Positions 21,807 to 33,427 of a stretch of DNA of 64,000 bases are shown here, in pieces. A program made the position numbers and the translations under genes. Position 1 is the stretch's first letter. Each line of letters begins with the position of its first letter. The notes beneath the pieces are model-generated. The model searched no databases. It was given only the letters and a program-made list of their open reading frames with translations, and was not told the DNA's origin. Source of the DNA: Chloranthus sessilifolius. Its lineage: Eukaryota; Streptophyta; Magnoliopsida; Chloranthales; Chloranthaceae. Location of the stretch: positions 94,314,491-94,378,490 of the forward strand of contig CM037595.1 in the NCBI GenBank assembly GCA_021018995.1. Reading direction: 5' to 3'.

Positions 21807-24458
21807 TCAAGCCGATGCGTCTCCTTCGAGACGTATCCGCTTTGCGCCTTTCTCTTCCCCTTGGCTGTTGCCACTCACAATCCTTCCCTCCTTGGCCTCT
21901 TCAGAACACCTCTTGTAAGGCTTAAATCCCATTCGCCGAGCCTTCAACTTCACAGGTTCACAGTTCTGCTCACCCTCGACTCCTCGAGACTGATCGAGCC
22001 CAGTACCCACTGTACCATCAATGAAAACTAGTTGCATAGCATTGTCGCCACTGATTTTGCTAGAATTCTGATTCGCATCTTCGATACTGCCTTTTGGATT
22101 CGCCTTGTTCCTTAGATCATGTGGAGGCGAAAAGCTCTGTGGTAATACTTCTCTGGAGAACAGTGCTTGGAAGGCCAGCCGTCCCTAACAAAGTTTAAAG
22201 AAATGTACAAAGATTAGTGACCGATTACTCAGAAGATACGAACTCATAAAAACTTTAGAATAAGACCATCAAACAACAACCTCTTCGGAGACTTCCTTCC
22301 AAGAATCATTGATGTTCCCCGAGTTTCTAAATCGACGGTAATTGGTGTCACCAGGAAGTTGGCTTAGTTCGGCTTCTTTACACTCTTCCTTGGCTTCCTC
22401 ATTTTTCTCTCTCAAGATGTCGGTTTCAACTTCACTGCTGGAGGTTGTGTTGGAGCCACAGGAGGAACGGTACACCTGTTTTCTGGGTTCTGACTTATCA
22501 GGATCATGGAATACAGTGCTTGATACAATGTTCTGCTTGTGGCCTGCACTTCCACTTTCCTCCGAGGCTGATGGCGACAATGGGGCTGATTTAGAAGCCG
22601 GTTGTCGAATTTTCAATGATGCAGTGATTTCTGGATCCGGGGATTGCACATCTTCCGTAAGCGGATTTCTGGGAGTTCCATTGGATCTTTCTTTGCTGTT
22701 GTATGGAAGTTGGGTGGTCTCTGCTGTTGACATTGTGGCTGTCGGCGGGGGAGCAAAGGCGAAACCAGTGTGAAGAGGACACAAGGGTAACATCCCATGA
22801 GATGCCCACCATGCAGATGCAGCTGCCACCGTAGCAGCAGCAAGGGAAGCCATACTTGATGATTGGCTGGTAGGTCTTAATGGAAACCCTCCAACAAGGA
22901 TGTCGGAAGTGGCATCTAAAGAAGTTTCCATGTCTGCATGGGGCCATAAAAAAGCTGCCAGACTTGCAGCTGTATGAGCGGCTGGGTTCTGCAGCAGACT
23001 TGAAATAACAAGACTCCGAAATGCAGACGATATGTTGATGAAAGATCTATATGTTTCTTGAGGGTTGGGAAATGGTGCAAAGGCAGGATGGAAAGTTGGT
23101 AATGATTGATGGATTGAAGACATTTCCGAGCTGACATGATGTACAGTAGTTTCAGAGAAACTTGGATTTTTGAACAGGTTTGAATTTTCTTGTGGGTTTG
23201 AATTGTTAGCAACAGATACGGGATTTGTTACATCAGAGGATGCATCTTGTGTTGATTTTTTGCCACTGCCGTCCACAACGTATACGGGAACATGCCTGGG
23301 GTAACTCTGAGTACCTTGTATCTCCTTTGGAGATGACAAACATAGTTCTTCTGGTTGCTTTAGTTCATCTGTTAGCGCTACTTGGTCTAGTTTTGCTTGC
23401 GAATTCAGGCAAATGTTTTCCATCTTTAGTCCTTCGCATCTATGAGTATTTACATCCGTATTGCCAACATCAATATTTTGAAGTTTCTGAAAACCATCAG
23501 CCATTGATGAGGATTCATCCATTGCAGTCTGGTTGATCATCTCTTTCAATGGCACATATTGCTTAAAAGTGCATGGATTTGTGAGTGACAAGGGTCTTGA
23601 TGCAGAGCTTTTGCTAGCTGAAGAGACACAGGCACAGGAAGCCTCATGGAAAAGGGTAAGGACTTCTGAACAGTTCCCTTCATCTGAAGTCTTCTTTGTT
23701 CTCTGGACTACTTCAGTTCCAGCAGGTTTCTGAGGGGAACATGTTAGAAAACGAAAAAGGGGCCAACTCCTATGACCGCTTTACATGGATATTTCCATGA
23801 GAAGCACCCCTTTAGGCCGCACGGCATCTTCCGTTGATCATATCAAGTGTTTCATGTGGATCTCCATCACTTTTACTACACGTAGCCTGAGAATCACGAA
23901 TATCTGAGCATTGGAACCATCCAGGCAGAGGACCTTAATATGAACTGTCAAGTAGATATGAACAAAGGTGCATATTCAAGCGCTCTAATTGGATGGTTCC
24001 AATCCCCTGATATACATGATTTTCGGGCCGGGAGTGGTACAAGTGATGCCCATCCACATGAAATACTTGCAAGATAAATAATGGATGCCACGTGGCATAA
24101 AAATGGGTATTTCGCAATATGGGGAATACACATTTTTATATCCAATTATTCCATTCTTTCTCATATCCAATTATTCCATTTAAATAATACGAGAACTGAA
24201 ATCAATTAAAGATTGAAAGAGAAAATGTACCTCAGGAGGTTGGTCGCTTTCCAAGTCCAGTACATGCTTAGCAGGGTATAGAGAAGAGACTGACAGTGAC
24301 GATCTGCCATCCTTCACTCCAATCGAAGAAGAGACAACCTCTGCAGCGGTCTTTCGAGGATATGGAGTGCTTGGCTTTCGTTTAGGCCGTGGAGGAGGGA
24401 TGTTTATGTCATGAGCTTGTCCTGGAGGTATTCCCTTGACTACAGCTTCTTTTTCCAA
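21807..24458 (-). CDS. LHY: LHY/CCA1-type circadian clock regulator, exons after the MYB domain
   Basis: This encodes the body of LATE ELONGATED HYPOCOTYL, a nuclear REVEILLE-type MYB that represses evening clock genes. Exons on the minus strand: 24458-24231, 23729-22281 and 22184-21807 (TGA), all phase 0 with GT-AG borders. The first begins LEKEAVVKGIPPGQAHDI and continues PPPRPKRKPSTPYPRK, which in LHY directly follows the SHAQKFF motif. The second has NCSEVLTLF, LLQNPAAHTAASLAAFLWP, SLAAATVAAASAWWASHG, YRSSCGSNT and NDSWKEVSEE. The third has GRLAFQALFSREVLPQSF and GFKPYKRCSEEAKE. The 685 codons have no stops. The two short MYB exons were not found between 24.46 kb and the right edge, so they lie beyond, behind a TE-filled intron, or are missing. 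Exon structure otherwise matches intact LHY. Confidence 0.93.
23790..24125. mobile_element. Foldback/MITE-like inverted repeat in an LHY intron
   Basis: Two imperfect arms mirror each other around 23956. AAGTGTTTCATGTGGA (23845) pairs with TCCACATGAAATACTT (24053), and ATTGGAACCATCC (23910) pairs with GGATGGTTCCAAT (23991). It fills most of the 501-bp intron 23730-24230. It has no coding sequence and no certain target duplication. Confidence 0.7.
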
Positions 24459-25559
24459 CTGTGCATGTAAGATATTTGTTAGCAATGGAGCCCTTCAACA
24501 TGTATGATTTGGGTAGAATACTCATTTACTTGGCAAATTTTGATCTCTTTTTTTCTTCGCCTTGTAATCTTATTATAGAAAGAAATTGGCAGGTGCATAA
24601 TGTGAATGCAAAATACACAAGAAGATAACCACAAAATTATTTATTTAAACACTGCAGGTGTATCCATATATGCACTTAAGTGCCAAAAAAAGAAAAAAAT
24701 GCATGTAAGTGTCAATCATACTCTTCATAACTATATAACATTTATTGAGTCCAGGAGTTTCTCTTTCTGCCTCCCATGCAGACAAAATACAACATACACA
24801 TTTGAGGACTCTGGGGTTGATGAACAGAAATGACATATTCCTGATTTCCCAAAAGACAAATACTACCCCAGTTATCTTCAGAAAAATTCAATTTGTTATT
24901 TATTTAAAAAGTACTTTGACATTTATAAAAGAAATTTTGCCAATTCAGAAATGTGAGAATTTGAACTTCCACTCAACCCAGGCACATGGAGATGCAAAAC
25001 GCAAATTTGTCTTACGGTCAAAATTTCATTTTATTTTCTTTTAGCTACATAACATATTAATTTCTATGTACTGCATTATAAACATAAGCTGAGACAATGC
25101 CCAATTCAAGGACTATAAACCTGAGTTGCTGGAGGTTGATACCATGCAGACACTCCAAACATTGTTATGCAAAGTTCAAAGAATAATAACTTTCTGATAA
25201 GACCAAAAAAATTATTACAAACTAGCTTTTGTCCACAATTATATGCAATGCAATGCCTTTTCTTAAAACCTAAGCCAGCAATATTTACAAGTCAATGTTA
25301 GGGACATATGACAGTCAGTTTTAAATGGGTATAGTCAACGATTTCAGCATCTGAAATCTGCTATACAACCAGATGATGTGTTTGATGATATCCCAACAGT
25401 ATCGATGTAGGGTCGGTGACGTGGAGACAAGTGAGTAGCATTTCATGATCAATGAGTGCTACTTCAATTGAAGAGAGTTTTTATAAGCCGAGGGTAAGAG
25501 CTGCATCAGTGAATGGCACAGAGTAATGGTTTACAAAGAAGCAAAAAAAAACAGTACAT
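24459..25559. other. Upstream LHY intron or flank, non-coding
   Basis: AT-rich. The acceptor of the LHY LEKEA exon (minus-strand ...TGCACAG) lies at 24459-24460. No MYB exon, repeat end or other gene was recognised. Confidence 0.5.
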
Positions 25560-25940
25560 GTGTCAGAGATTTGTTACCTAATGTGGTTGTGTGGAGTAAC
25601 AAAAAATGATATAATGAGATATGTGTACCTAACAGGAGGGTTAGGGGTGATCCTAATAAAAGTCAAACGTAAGGAATGTTGTTTGAGATGTTTTGGGCAT
25701 GTCCATTGGAGACTTGAATCAGCTTCAATACGAAGGAGTGAAATGATACAAGAACAAATGGGTAGGAGGAGAAGCCCAATACAGACTTTGAGAGTAGTAG
25801 TGAGAAGCGACATGAACGATGGCGAAGTAGAGTAGGCCAAAACAAAAATGAGTGGAGATTTAGGATTGGAAGAGCTGACCCAATATGGTGTTAGAGAAAA
25901 TTAGGAACAGAAATCCGAAAATGATGAAATGGGCAAGAGA
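25560..25940 (+). pseudogene. RTE-type LINE, ORF C-terminal remnant
   Basis: The frame holds KRKECCLRCFGHVHWRLESASIRRSEMI-like text, that is the LRWFGHV..R motif and a following RRSEMIQ that mark the C-terminus of plant RTE LINE proteins. Upstream VTKNDIMRYVYLTG corresponds to the KIRNEYIRG part. Only the 3' end of the element survives and it is frame-broken. A second RTE copy is at 34.5 kb. Confidence 0.7.
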
Positions 25941-25944
25941 AATT

Positions 25945-26660
25945 GGACTCGAGGCACGTAGTCGCTATCTTTAAAACGCTATTCGCTCCCTAATCGAGTA
26001 AATCCTTGAGTTTGCAAAAGAGTTCTAGCGAGACGTTTCCCGGATACAACAAGCCCAATCTCTTGGATGCGATCCGTTACTTTGCAACAGTAGAGGATCG
26101 CCCCAGAAGACTCAATCTGATGAAGTACCAACAAAAGAAGAAAGCAAGAGGAATTCTCAAGTTGTATGCAGGGATTTTGATGGATTTCAGAGTCTCAAAT
26201 CTGTATACAGAGATCTCTTTATATAGATTTTAAATGCCTTTTCAATAGGACTGTTGGATCACCAGTCGTATTTTGGATGACTCAGATCCTTTAGAGATCT
26301 TAACCGCTCCATCCAATAAATGTATGAAAGGTTGCACCTTTTCGAATTCACAGTTGCACACCTTTATAAGCGGTTATGAAACGGTTAGGTCCAATGGTCA
26401 ACATTTGACCAATCCGTTTAACCCAATAGAACTGAAATAGCCCACTAATTAGTGGCCAATTAGACCCGACCCGGCCCATGAATAATCTGACCGTTGGATC
26501 TACCTAGTCAAAAAGTCAAACCTCTCCTTGCGACGTTGCACACGTGCGTGCGCCTAAAGCGCCAATGCTAATCGCTACGCACACGCGCGCGAATGCGGCG
26601 GCTCGCCGCTAGGCACACTCTTCTCCTCTAATTGTCAAAGGTGAAAGGTTCTATATTTAG
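25945..26660 (-). mobile_element. LTR- or promoter-like unclassified repeat
   Basis: On the minus strand there is a GC-rich stretch with CGCACGCACGTG and CGCGCGCGTG words (26530-26600), followed about 320 bases later by a TATA-like CTATATAAAGAG (26218-26229) and a leader-like region. This order resembles a U3-R-U5 arrangement, but I could not define ends or a target duplication. The 75-residue frame at 26006-26233 has no known motif. Confidence 0.3.
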
Positions 26661-28049
26661 CATAGATACTTTTGACATTTACCAATGTGAGACTATTTAT
26701 TTGCATACAAAAATGAGAACATCTATTGCCTAAAAAACCAACCCACAAAACTAAGAAATGAAAATGAAGTTTTATTTTCTTTAAAATTATTTAAAATATT
26801 TATTATATTCTAAAGTAATAAATAAATATAACATATGGGACAAGGCAATGGTGATGCTAAAATTCTCTAGTAACAAATTATTATTATTATCTGACCTTTC
26901 TTAAATCCCAGTTATTAAAGTCAAGAGAGCAGGACACGCAACTTGGACTAGAACAAGAAAGGGGAGGGAATTCTACCATCCTTTGGTTTCTTAATTACCA
27001 CTTCATATTATGTCCTGTGTCTCAATGACTCCAAATAATTAACGGCACCTCAAAAGTTATTCCTTCACAAATTAGTGCTTCTAATTGAAGCAAAGCTACT
27101 AGAAACCTGGAGTAACTAAATCACATGGTGGATACGAGTCCCATGAATGAATTTGAGATTTGATCCATCGTTTGCTAGGCCAGGGGCTAAGGTATGCATA
27201 ATTTGAACATCACAAATCTCTTTGATATTTATAGCATTTTTGACGAAGACTTGGAAATTCTCCAAAAATAAATGTTTTCATTTGCCCCATTGAGTAATGT
27301 TGTGAGACTCACCCTCAATAATTGACTAATGTTTAATGGGGGCACAGATGAGCATCCCCGACAAAAATGATGCACGTCAGCCTCATCAATAATATTTTCT
27401 CTTCCAATGGGGTTGAATTAGAGAGTAGTAACTTGCATAAAAAATTCATGGAAGCTACAACCAAAGCCTTTCTAGTCTCAAGATGTTTCTGAGTTTATTA
27501 GATCTTATTCCTTATAACAAGCCATCTAACATGGATTCTTCACGAGGCCATAGTATAATCGAACACGGATCCTAAACAATGAAGGACAATATTGACAAAA
27601 CCTCGCTAAATCATGAAGGGTAGATCTGTTTATCCAGCATAGTGATTGCACAAAAAAAAGCCACTACAAACGGACCTTGACCTCCCACTGTAATGGGATT
27701 CTAGTGTTCCAACTTCCAACTATGTTTTTGAGATATATCTATATAAATATACATATATCTACACAAATACAAATTGCTAGCTAAGATCTTTTTAGATTAG
27801 GTAGGCTATTCATGAACATCTTTTATTTTTATTTTTTTACTTTCATCACGCTTCTACAATCTACATTATATGTAGTAATTATATGCTCTTTATTTTCATG
27901 ACACCTTATTATGTTTGCATTTTACATAATGGTTGTGATGTTCAATGTGCTCATTATATAACAACTTCATTTATTTGAGGGTTTTTATCGTGTTTGTTTG
28001 AGCATATTTCAACATGAACCACATAGAGTTTTAAGAACATGACACTTGT
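26661..28049. other. AT-rich non-coding DNA
   Basis: No gene or element was recognised. There is a short AT-repeat-like tract near 27735-27765. Confidence 0.5.
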
Positions 28050-28204
28050 TTTTTTTTTTTTTTTTTTATCAGTAATAGAGATTATATAGATAAACAGCAA
28101 GGCACTGAAACACAATACAACCTCGACACACACAATCAAAAGAGCAACAAACAACAGAAAAAAGAAAATACAACAATACACAGGCACCCGAAAGCACTGC
28201 CCAC

Positions 28205-29500
28205 TTAACCCGGGTCCCAAAGGAAAGAGCGATAACTATCACCAGCCCCACCTCTCACGACCCAAAACCTAACTAGCTCTGAAACCGACCTAATAACCAT
28301 TCCCACAAGTTTATTCTTCTCTTTGAAAATTCTGCAATTCCTCTCGCACCATAGACACCACAGAGCAGCGAATAGAGTAGCCCTCCACCAAACCCTTTCC
28401 TCCCCCTCCACCGTCACTGTGTCCCAACTGAGCAAAAGCAGATAAGGCATCCCAGACATTGTCCAGGATATACCAAAGGATTTGAGAATGGCACCCCACA
28501 CCTCAACAACCACACGACAATGAAGGAAGAGATGAGCAGCAGACTCCTCCCCATTGGAGCACATACCACACGAAATCGGAACGTCTTTACCCCTCCGAAT
28601 CAGCTGGTCCTTGGTCAGAATTCTATCTTTGCACAGTGCCCAAACAAAGAACCGGATCTTCAGAGGGATAGGTTCACTCCACAGCCATTTGCCTTCGAAC
28701 CTGATAAGTGGGCGGCGCGATAGCCAACGATACAACGATTTGACATTGAATTGCCCATCCTGATTCAGGACCCAAACCCTCTGATCAGCCTGTAAGGTGT
28801 TCTGTTGCGCCTCATACAACCTCTCAGCAGGTCCAAATAATTCCCCACCTCGCTGTCCCTGAGGATCCTTCTAGTGGCGACATCCCAAACCTTCGTCCCA
28901 CTAGCCGTTGAGACAAACTCCTCAATCCTACCACCCGGATTCGAAGAAAGGGTGTAGATGTCCAAGAATGCAGCCTTAAGCGGATCCACCTCCAACCACA
29001 TATCCTCCTAGAAGCGAATACGGGTTCCACACCCCAAGTTATATCGCACCCCTTTAGCCAGCGGTTCCCATAGGCGGGGAAATACCTCTTCACCACGCCG
29101 AGGTACTCCTATGGGACGAAAGGCATATCCCCCAACTCCCCCAGGATAGACCATACTTTTCGGACAACACCAACCACCAGAGGCACCCCCTCTTCTCCAC
29201 CCTTCCCACTCTCCAAATCCACTTACCAAGCATAACCAAATTAGTCCTTTTTAAGCTCCGAATCCCCAACCCACCATAGGCGACAGGCAGCTGGCACGTG
29301 TCCCAGTTGACAAGATGATACCACCTGTTCATACCCGCCCCCTCCCAAAGAAACGATCGTTGAATACGTTCCAGCTGATTGAGAATTTTGGCGGGACATC
29401 TAAGCATAGACATGTAGAAAATGGGGATCGAAGAGAGCACCGCTTTAACCAAGATTAGCCTACCCCCACTACTCAATAATCTACCTTTCCAAGACGAAGG
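28205..29500 (-). pseudogene. L1 ORF2 C-terminal part with zf-RVT domain
   Basis: After the RT, the thumb-like region has GGRLILVKAVLSSIPIFYMS and GGLGIRSLKRTNLVMLGKW (29090-29506). Then comes the zf-RVT zinc-binding region with FFVWALCKDRILTKDQL, CGMCSNGEESAAHLFLHC (C-x2-C...H-x4-C type, near 28560) and a tail ending FLWDPG before the stop at 28205. Frame shifts separate these segments. The same FLWDPG-type end and zf-RVT layout recur in the truncated copy at 36.56-37.2 kb. Confidence 0.85.
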
Positions 29501-29502
29501 AG

Positions 29503-30880
29503 TCAATCAGGGCTGGCCGAGCTCAAGTGGCGAAAATCAATAGGCAGCCCCTCGATATCACACCCAACCGAACCAGCTAGGTCGGTCAGAAGGCCATCCT
29601 TCGCACCAATGCCAGAGACAGCAGATTTGAGATGATTAACCCGCTGCCCCGACATCGCCTCATAAACCGAGAGCATATCTGCCACAGTGCGGAGTTCCAC
29701 CACCTCAGCCTTCCCAAATAAAATTGTGTCGTTTGCATATTGCAAGTGCGAGATGAATTTGCCCTACTCTCCTACTCGAATGCCAGTAAGCATATTTAAG
29801 TCCCTTGCGCGCCCGATCAGCCCGGATATAGCCTCCCCAACCATATTGAAGAGAAACAGGGATAAGGGATCTCCCTGCTTGATGCCTCTAGAGCTCTTAA
29901 AATAACCGACCGACGTGCCATTTATCAATACCGAAAACCACGGGGAGGAATAACATCCGCGCATCCATTTCCTCCAAATGGCGTCGAATCCCAACCTTCT
30001 CATCATGTAGTCGAGATTTCCCCAGTTGACCCGGTCATAGGCTTTTTCCATATCTACCTTCCAAACAACAGCCGACCGACGTTGCACATGGGCCGAGTGA
30101 ATGTCTCATTAGCCACCACCACAAGATCCGTTACTGTCTATCTTGGACAAAAGCCCCCTGATTGCCGGAAATAATAGTACCCATCACCCACTTAAGCTTG
30201 TTAGCCAACACCCTTGATATAATCTTGTAGAGGCAATTGATAAGACTGATCGGCCGGTAATCGGAAATGTTCTCAGCCCCTTGAGTCTTGGGAATGAGGA
30301 TAATAAAAGTGGAGTTTAAGGATCTCTCGATTAAACCAATTGAGTGAAACTCACGAAAAACCTCCAGCAGGTACGCCTTAATGGTCTCCCAAAAAGCGCG
30401 GTAGAACTCCATGGTGAAACCGTCCGGCCCAGGCGCTTTATTTCTACCACCAAACCTGACTGTTGTCCACACTTCATCTTCTGTAAAAGTACTCTCCAGC
30501 CCCCTACTAATCTCCTCCGAAAGAGAGGTAAACTGAAGCTCATCCAAACTCGGCCTCGGAAGACCCTCATCCGTATATAGCCGTTCGTAAAAATCAACGA
30601 TATTATCAAGAACCTGTTCGTGACCCGAATACAACACCCCATCCACGATGATACTCCCCAAATACTTAGATTTATTATGGGCGTTTGTAATCGCATGGAA
30701 GTACTTGGTGTTAACATCCCCCTCTTTAAGCCAACAAGCCTTCCCTTTCTGCATCCAAAACACTTCTTTGGCCCTGCAGGTCTCCCTGAACTCCACCTTC
30801 GTTTGCAGTCTAACCTCCCTCTCATCCGCCGATAGGTTTCTGGTCTCCAAATTATCCAACATTTTCAGCTTTGAGAGCAA
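29503..30880 (-). pseudogene. L1 ORF2 reverse transcriptase domain
   Basis: Non-LTR RT motifs in order: NKAPGPDGFTMEFYRAFW (30440), LIPKTQGAENISDYRPISLI (30290), DMEKAYDRVNW (30040), GIKQGDPLSLFLFN (29880), YANDTILFG (29735). The A/B/C motif order and the EGDVNTKYFH lead-in fit plant L1. The active-site box reads YAND where plant L1 RT normally has (F/Y)ADD, so the first aspartate of the pair is changed (codon at 29731-29733). Breaks near 30110 and 29750 split the frame. Confidence 0.85.
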
Positions 30881-31099
30881 AGTCCATAATCATCCCTGTT
30901 CCAGATTTTGATAATGTCCTTTATCTGACGAAGTTTAGAGAGGAACAGGTAAGCAGCCGTCCCATTCAATGCCGATTTCGACCACCAAACCGAACCTTCA
31001 CCCGAAAAGACTCATCCAATAGCCACATGTTTTCAAATCGAAAAGGAGAGGCCCCTTTCCACGAGACTCACACGTGAGAGCAAGAGGGCGATGATCAGA

Positions 31100-31760
31100 G
31101 ATGGCACAGGCGAAAGCTTCCAGTCGGGCCCCGGGCAAGATATCGAGCTAGTTGGTAGAGCACAGAAATTTGTCCAACCTGCTAAGAGAAGGCGTGTCCT
31201 GAAGACTAGACCACGTAAAACGAGCCCCAATTTGTGGGACATCAAATAACCCCCAGCCCGAGATGAAAGAATTGAAATCCCGCATGACTCTGAGATTAGG
31301 AGGGCCACCCTACTTCTCGAAGTCCCACCGGATAGCATTGAAATCTCCTCCCAGGCAGAGGAGAAAGTCCCACCGAGCAGCAAGAGCATTCAACTAGAAC
31401 CAAAAATCTCCCCTCTCCCGGTCCGATGCCGAGCCATAGATGCCCGCAAAACTCCGCTGCTTCCCTGACACTTTATCCCGAAACACCACGGAGGCGGAAA
31501 AGCAAGCCAATTCCTCATCCACTTTATCGAAAAGAAACGAAGACCAGGTCACCAGAATCCCTCCGGAGGCTCCGATGGAATCAATGCCGACCCAATCCCA
31601 GCTACCACCCCCCAGAATTGATTTGACCTTCCTTCTATCACAACTTCCCCACTTAGTTTCTTGAAGGGTAACAATGACTGGTTTAAACGCCGCGATCAAC
31701 CCCCGTCCACTTCAGAGGATCATTGATACCTCTCACATTCCAAGATAGCATCTTCATAAT
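31100..31760 (-). pseudogene. L1 ORF2 endonuclease domain
   Basis: The N-terminal motif MLSWNVRGIND begins near 31752. LQETKWGSCDRRKVKSIL (near 31650) carries the catalytic Glu of the AP-endonuclease family. SWDWVGIDSIGASGGILVTW and FAGIYGSASDRERGDFW follow. Past 31390 the frame shifts and the TRF-like remainder (RLDKFLCS) continues in another frame. Confidence 0.75.
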
Positions 31761-32210
31761 TGAAACACTTCAAAAGTCCGCCCAACCGAAGGAGACGATT
31801 ACAAACCCCCCCACCCCTCTCCCATCCGACATATCCCACTGTAACTGAGCAAGCTCCCTCGACCCACCCCGCCGCTTCCTCTTGATATCCTGGTGACATG
31901 TGAGGATGGACTTGAACACCCCGCAACTCAGCCTGAGATCCCTTAAACGACATCCCAAGGTTTCGCCTCACTTCGACCAGCCGATCGATCTCCTCCACAA
32001 TTCCAACTTTCGGAGCAAGTCCAACCTCAGAGGCATCTTGACAAGCTTATAACTGCAAATTCCTGACCATCGGGCTTCCCTGCTCATCAGATTCTGTGTC
32101 CGGCTAGCTCCCCATCTGAGCTTCCATCTTTGGCAAGTCATTTCCCGAAGCCAAAATGGCACCAAGGCCCGAACCGGCGTCCCGGGGAAAGGCTCTGTAG
32201 CATCGGGGAT

Positions 32211-32515
32211 TAGGGCTGTCAACGTGCTGGGCTCCGGCCCGAATGGGCCGGGTTCAGGCCCAATTTTTTTGTATTTCAGCTAAACGGGCAGGGCCAAGCC
32301 CGAATAAGAATTGGGCCGGGCTCAGGCTGCAAAATGTCCGGCCCGAACCCGGCCCGAATAGGTAATCGGGCCGAGTTCGAGCTATGGATTTCATAAACGG
32401 GCTTAGCCCGGCCCGGCCTGATTAGCTATTCAGGTTGGGCCCAATTTTTTTTGGTTTTTTAAACGGGCTGGGTGAAAATCTGGCCAGAACCCGGCCCGGC
32501 CCGTTGACACCCCTA
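32211..32515. mobile_element. hAT-like MITE (TAGGGGTGTCAACGGGC ends)
   Basis: The left end TAGGGCTGTCAACG and right end (minus strand) TAGGGGTGTCAACGGGCCGG are inverted repeats. The 305-bp interior is full of GGCCCGGCCCG-type words. The ends match a widespread plant non-autonomous hAT family. Flanking octamers TCGGGGAT and CTGGGTAT agree at 5 of 8 positions, so the target duplication has decayed. It lies within the probable ORF1 region of the L1. Confidence 0.75.
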
Positions 32516-33250
32516 CTGGGTATCCTCCATCCTGTTGTCTCTGCCCTTCCCAAAATTGTCGACCTCTCCCTCTGAATTAGAAACACGGGTCTCCTCTCCC
32601 TCATAAATAGATAAGATTTGTGCCCCCGGGTTGGCCCACAAGCGATAGGTTAAACCCAACAAAACAGACCCAAAAGAAACAAGGGTCAACCCGCCCGAAA
32701 TGGCCGGACCCAGTTGTTGTTCGGGTCCAAACCAAACCTCCCTCACCAGACCATAAAAACACTTCTTGACCTGAATCGTCTCGTTTCCTTGCTCCAGCCC
32801 AGACATCCTACACGTGTCGCCCCGGTGCGACCTCTTGGTAGGGCACATCAACAAACCACGTGGCCCCCCCTCCAACGCGGGATATATACCCCCCCTCCTA
32901 ATAGTCCCGCGATTAAAACCGATCAGCATCTCCGAAGAAACTCCAGAGAGTTTTAGAGCGACGCGACGTGGCAGCTCCAAAGCCCTTCTCGCTCCCCAAG
33001 GCACCACCCAACATCTTCTTCTCCTGCGATAAACCCTAAGGCCTTTTTTGAAGACAGAAGAGACTTTCCTCAAAAGGTGACCGACCGCCTCGAGCTCCAT
33101 CGGATCCCAGGTACAGCATCCAACCTCGTCCATCCTATCCGACAATACCCTTATCTCACCTACCCTCTATATTTGCAGGTGTACTTGTTAGTTGGCAGAC
33201 TAATCCACAACACATCTAGGACATAAAGGGTGAGGTTATGCACCACAAGG

Positions 33251-33427
33251 CAAGGATCAAAATTTCGGGTATCATTTCGGTTTCGGAGGGGACCAAAACA
33301 GAAATTTTGGACCGAAATTTTGGCCGAAACTTTCAATCCCATTCAAAATTTGGAACGAAATTTCAGTCCAAATTATCGTTTCGATGGGGACCGAAACCGA
33401 TAATTTTGGCCGAAATTTTGATCCTTG
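33251..33427. mobile_element. hAT-like MITE with perfect ends and 8-bp target duplication
   Basis: 177 bp. The left 18 bases CAAGGATCAAAATTTCGG are exactly repeated in inverse orientation at the right end. Both sides are flanked by CCACAAGG (33243-33250 and 33428-33435), a perfect 8-bp duplication typical of hAT insertion. The interior is made of AAATTTTGG/CCGAAATTT words and has no coding capacity. Confidence 0.92.

Larger units (their letters stand above)
28050..33150 (-). mobile_element. Long L1-type LINE
   Basis: A minus-strand L1 with its poly-A tail at 28050-28068 (poly-T on the plus strand), a 3' UTR to about 28204, and ORF2 from about 31752 down to 28205. ORF2 order: AP-type endonuclease (MLSWNVRGIND near 31750, TLQETKWGSC near 31660), reverse transcriptase 30880-29500, and a C-terminal zf-RVT region. 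Upstream, 31760-33150 probably holds ORF1, which is poorly preserved and interrupted by a MITE at 32211-32515. The 5' end is uncertain. Several stops and frame shifts split ORF2, so it is inactive. Shared 3' ends show that the copies at 6.4 and 36.56 kb belong to the same or a sister family. Confidence 0.88.

Noticed and set aside
22342-22773. Plus-strand 143-residue frame over LHY
   Set aside because: It is antisense to the clearly conserved LHY exon and is a shadow of it.
25080-25160. Possible missing LHY MYB exon on the minus strand (reads ..WYQPPATQ before a GT)
   Set aside because: It does not match the strongly conserved RERWTEEEH or EEHIGTKTAVQIRSHAQ text.
26006-26233. 75-residue frame as a coding exon
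   Set aside because: No recognisable domain, and the context on the other strand looks more like an LTR or promoter-type repeat.
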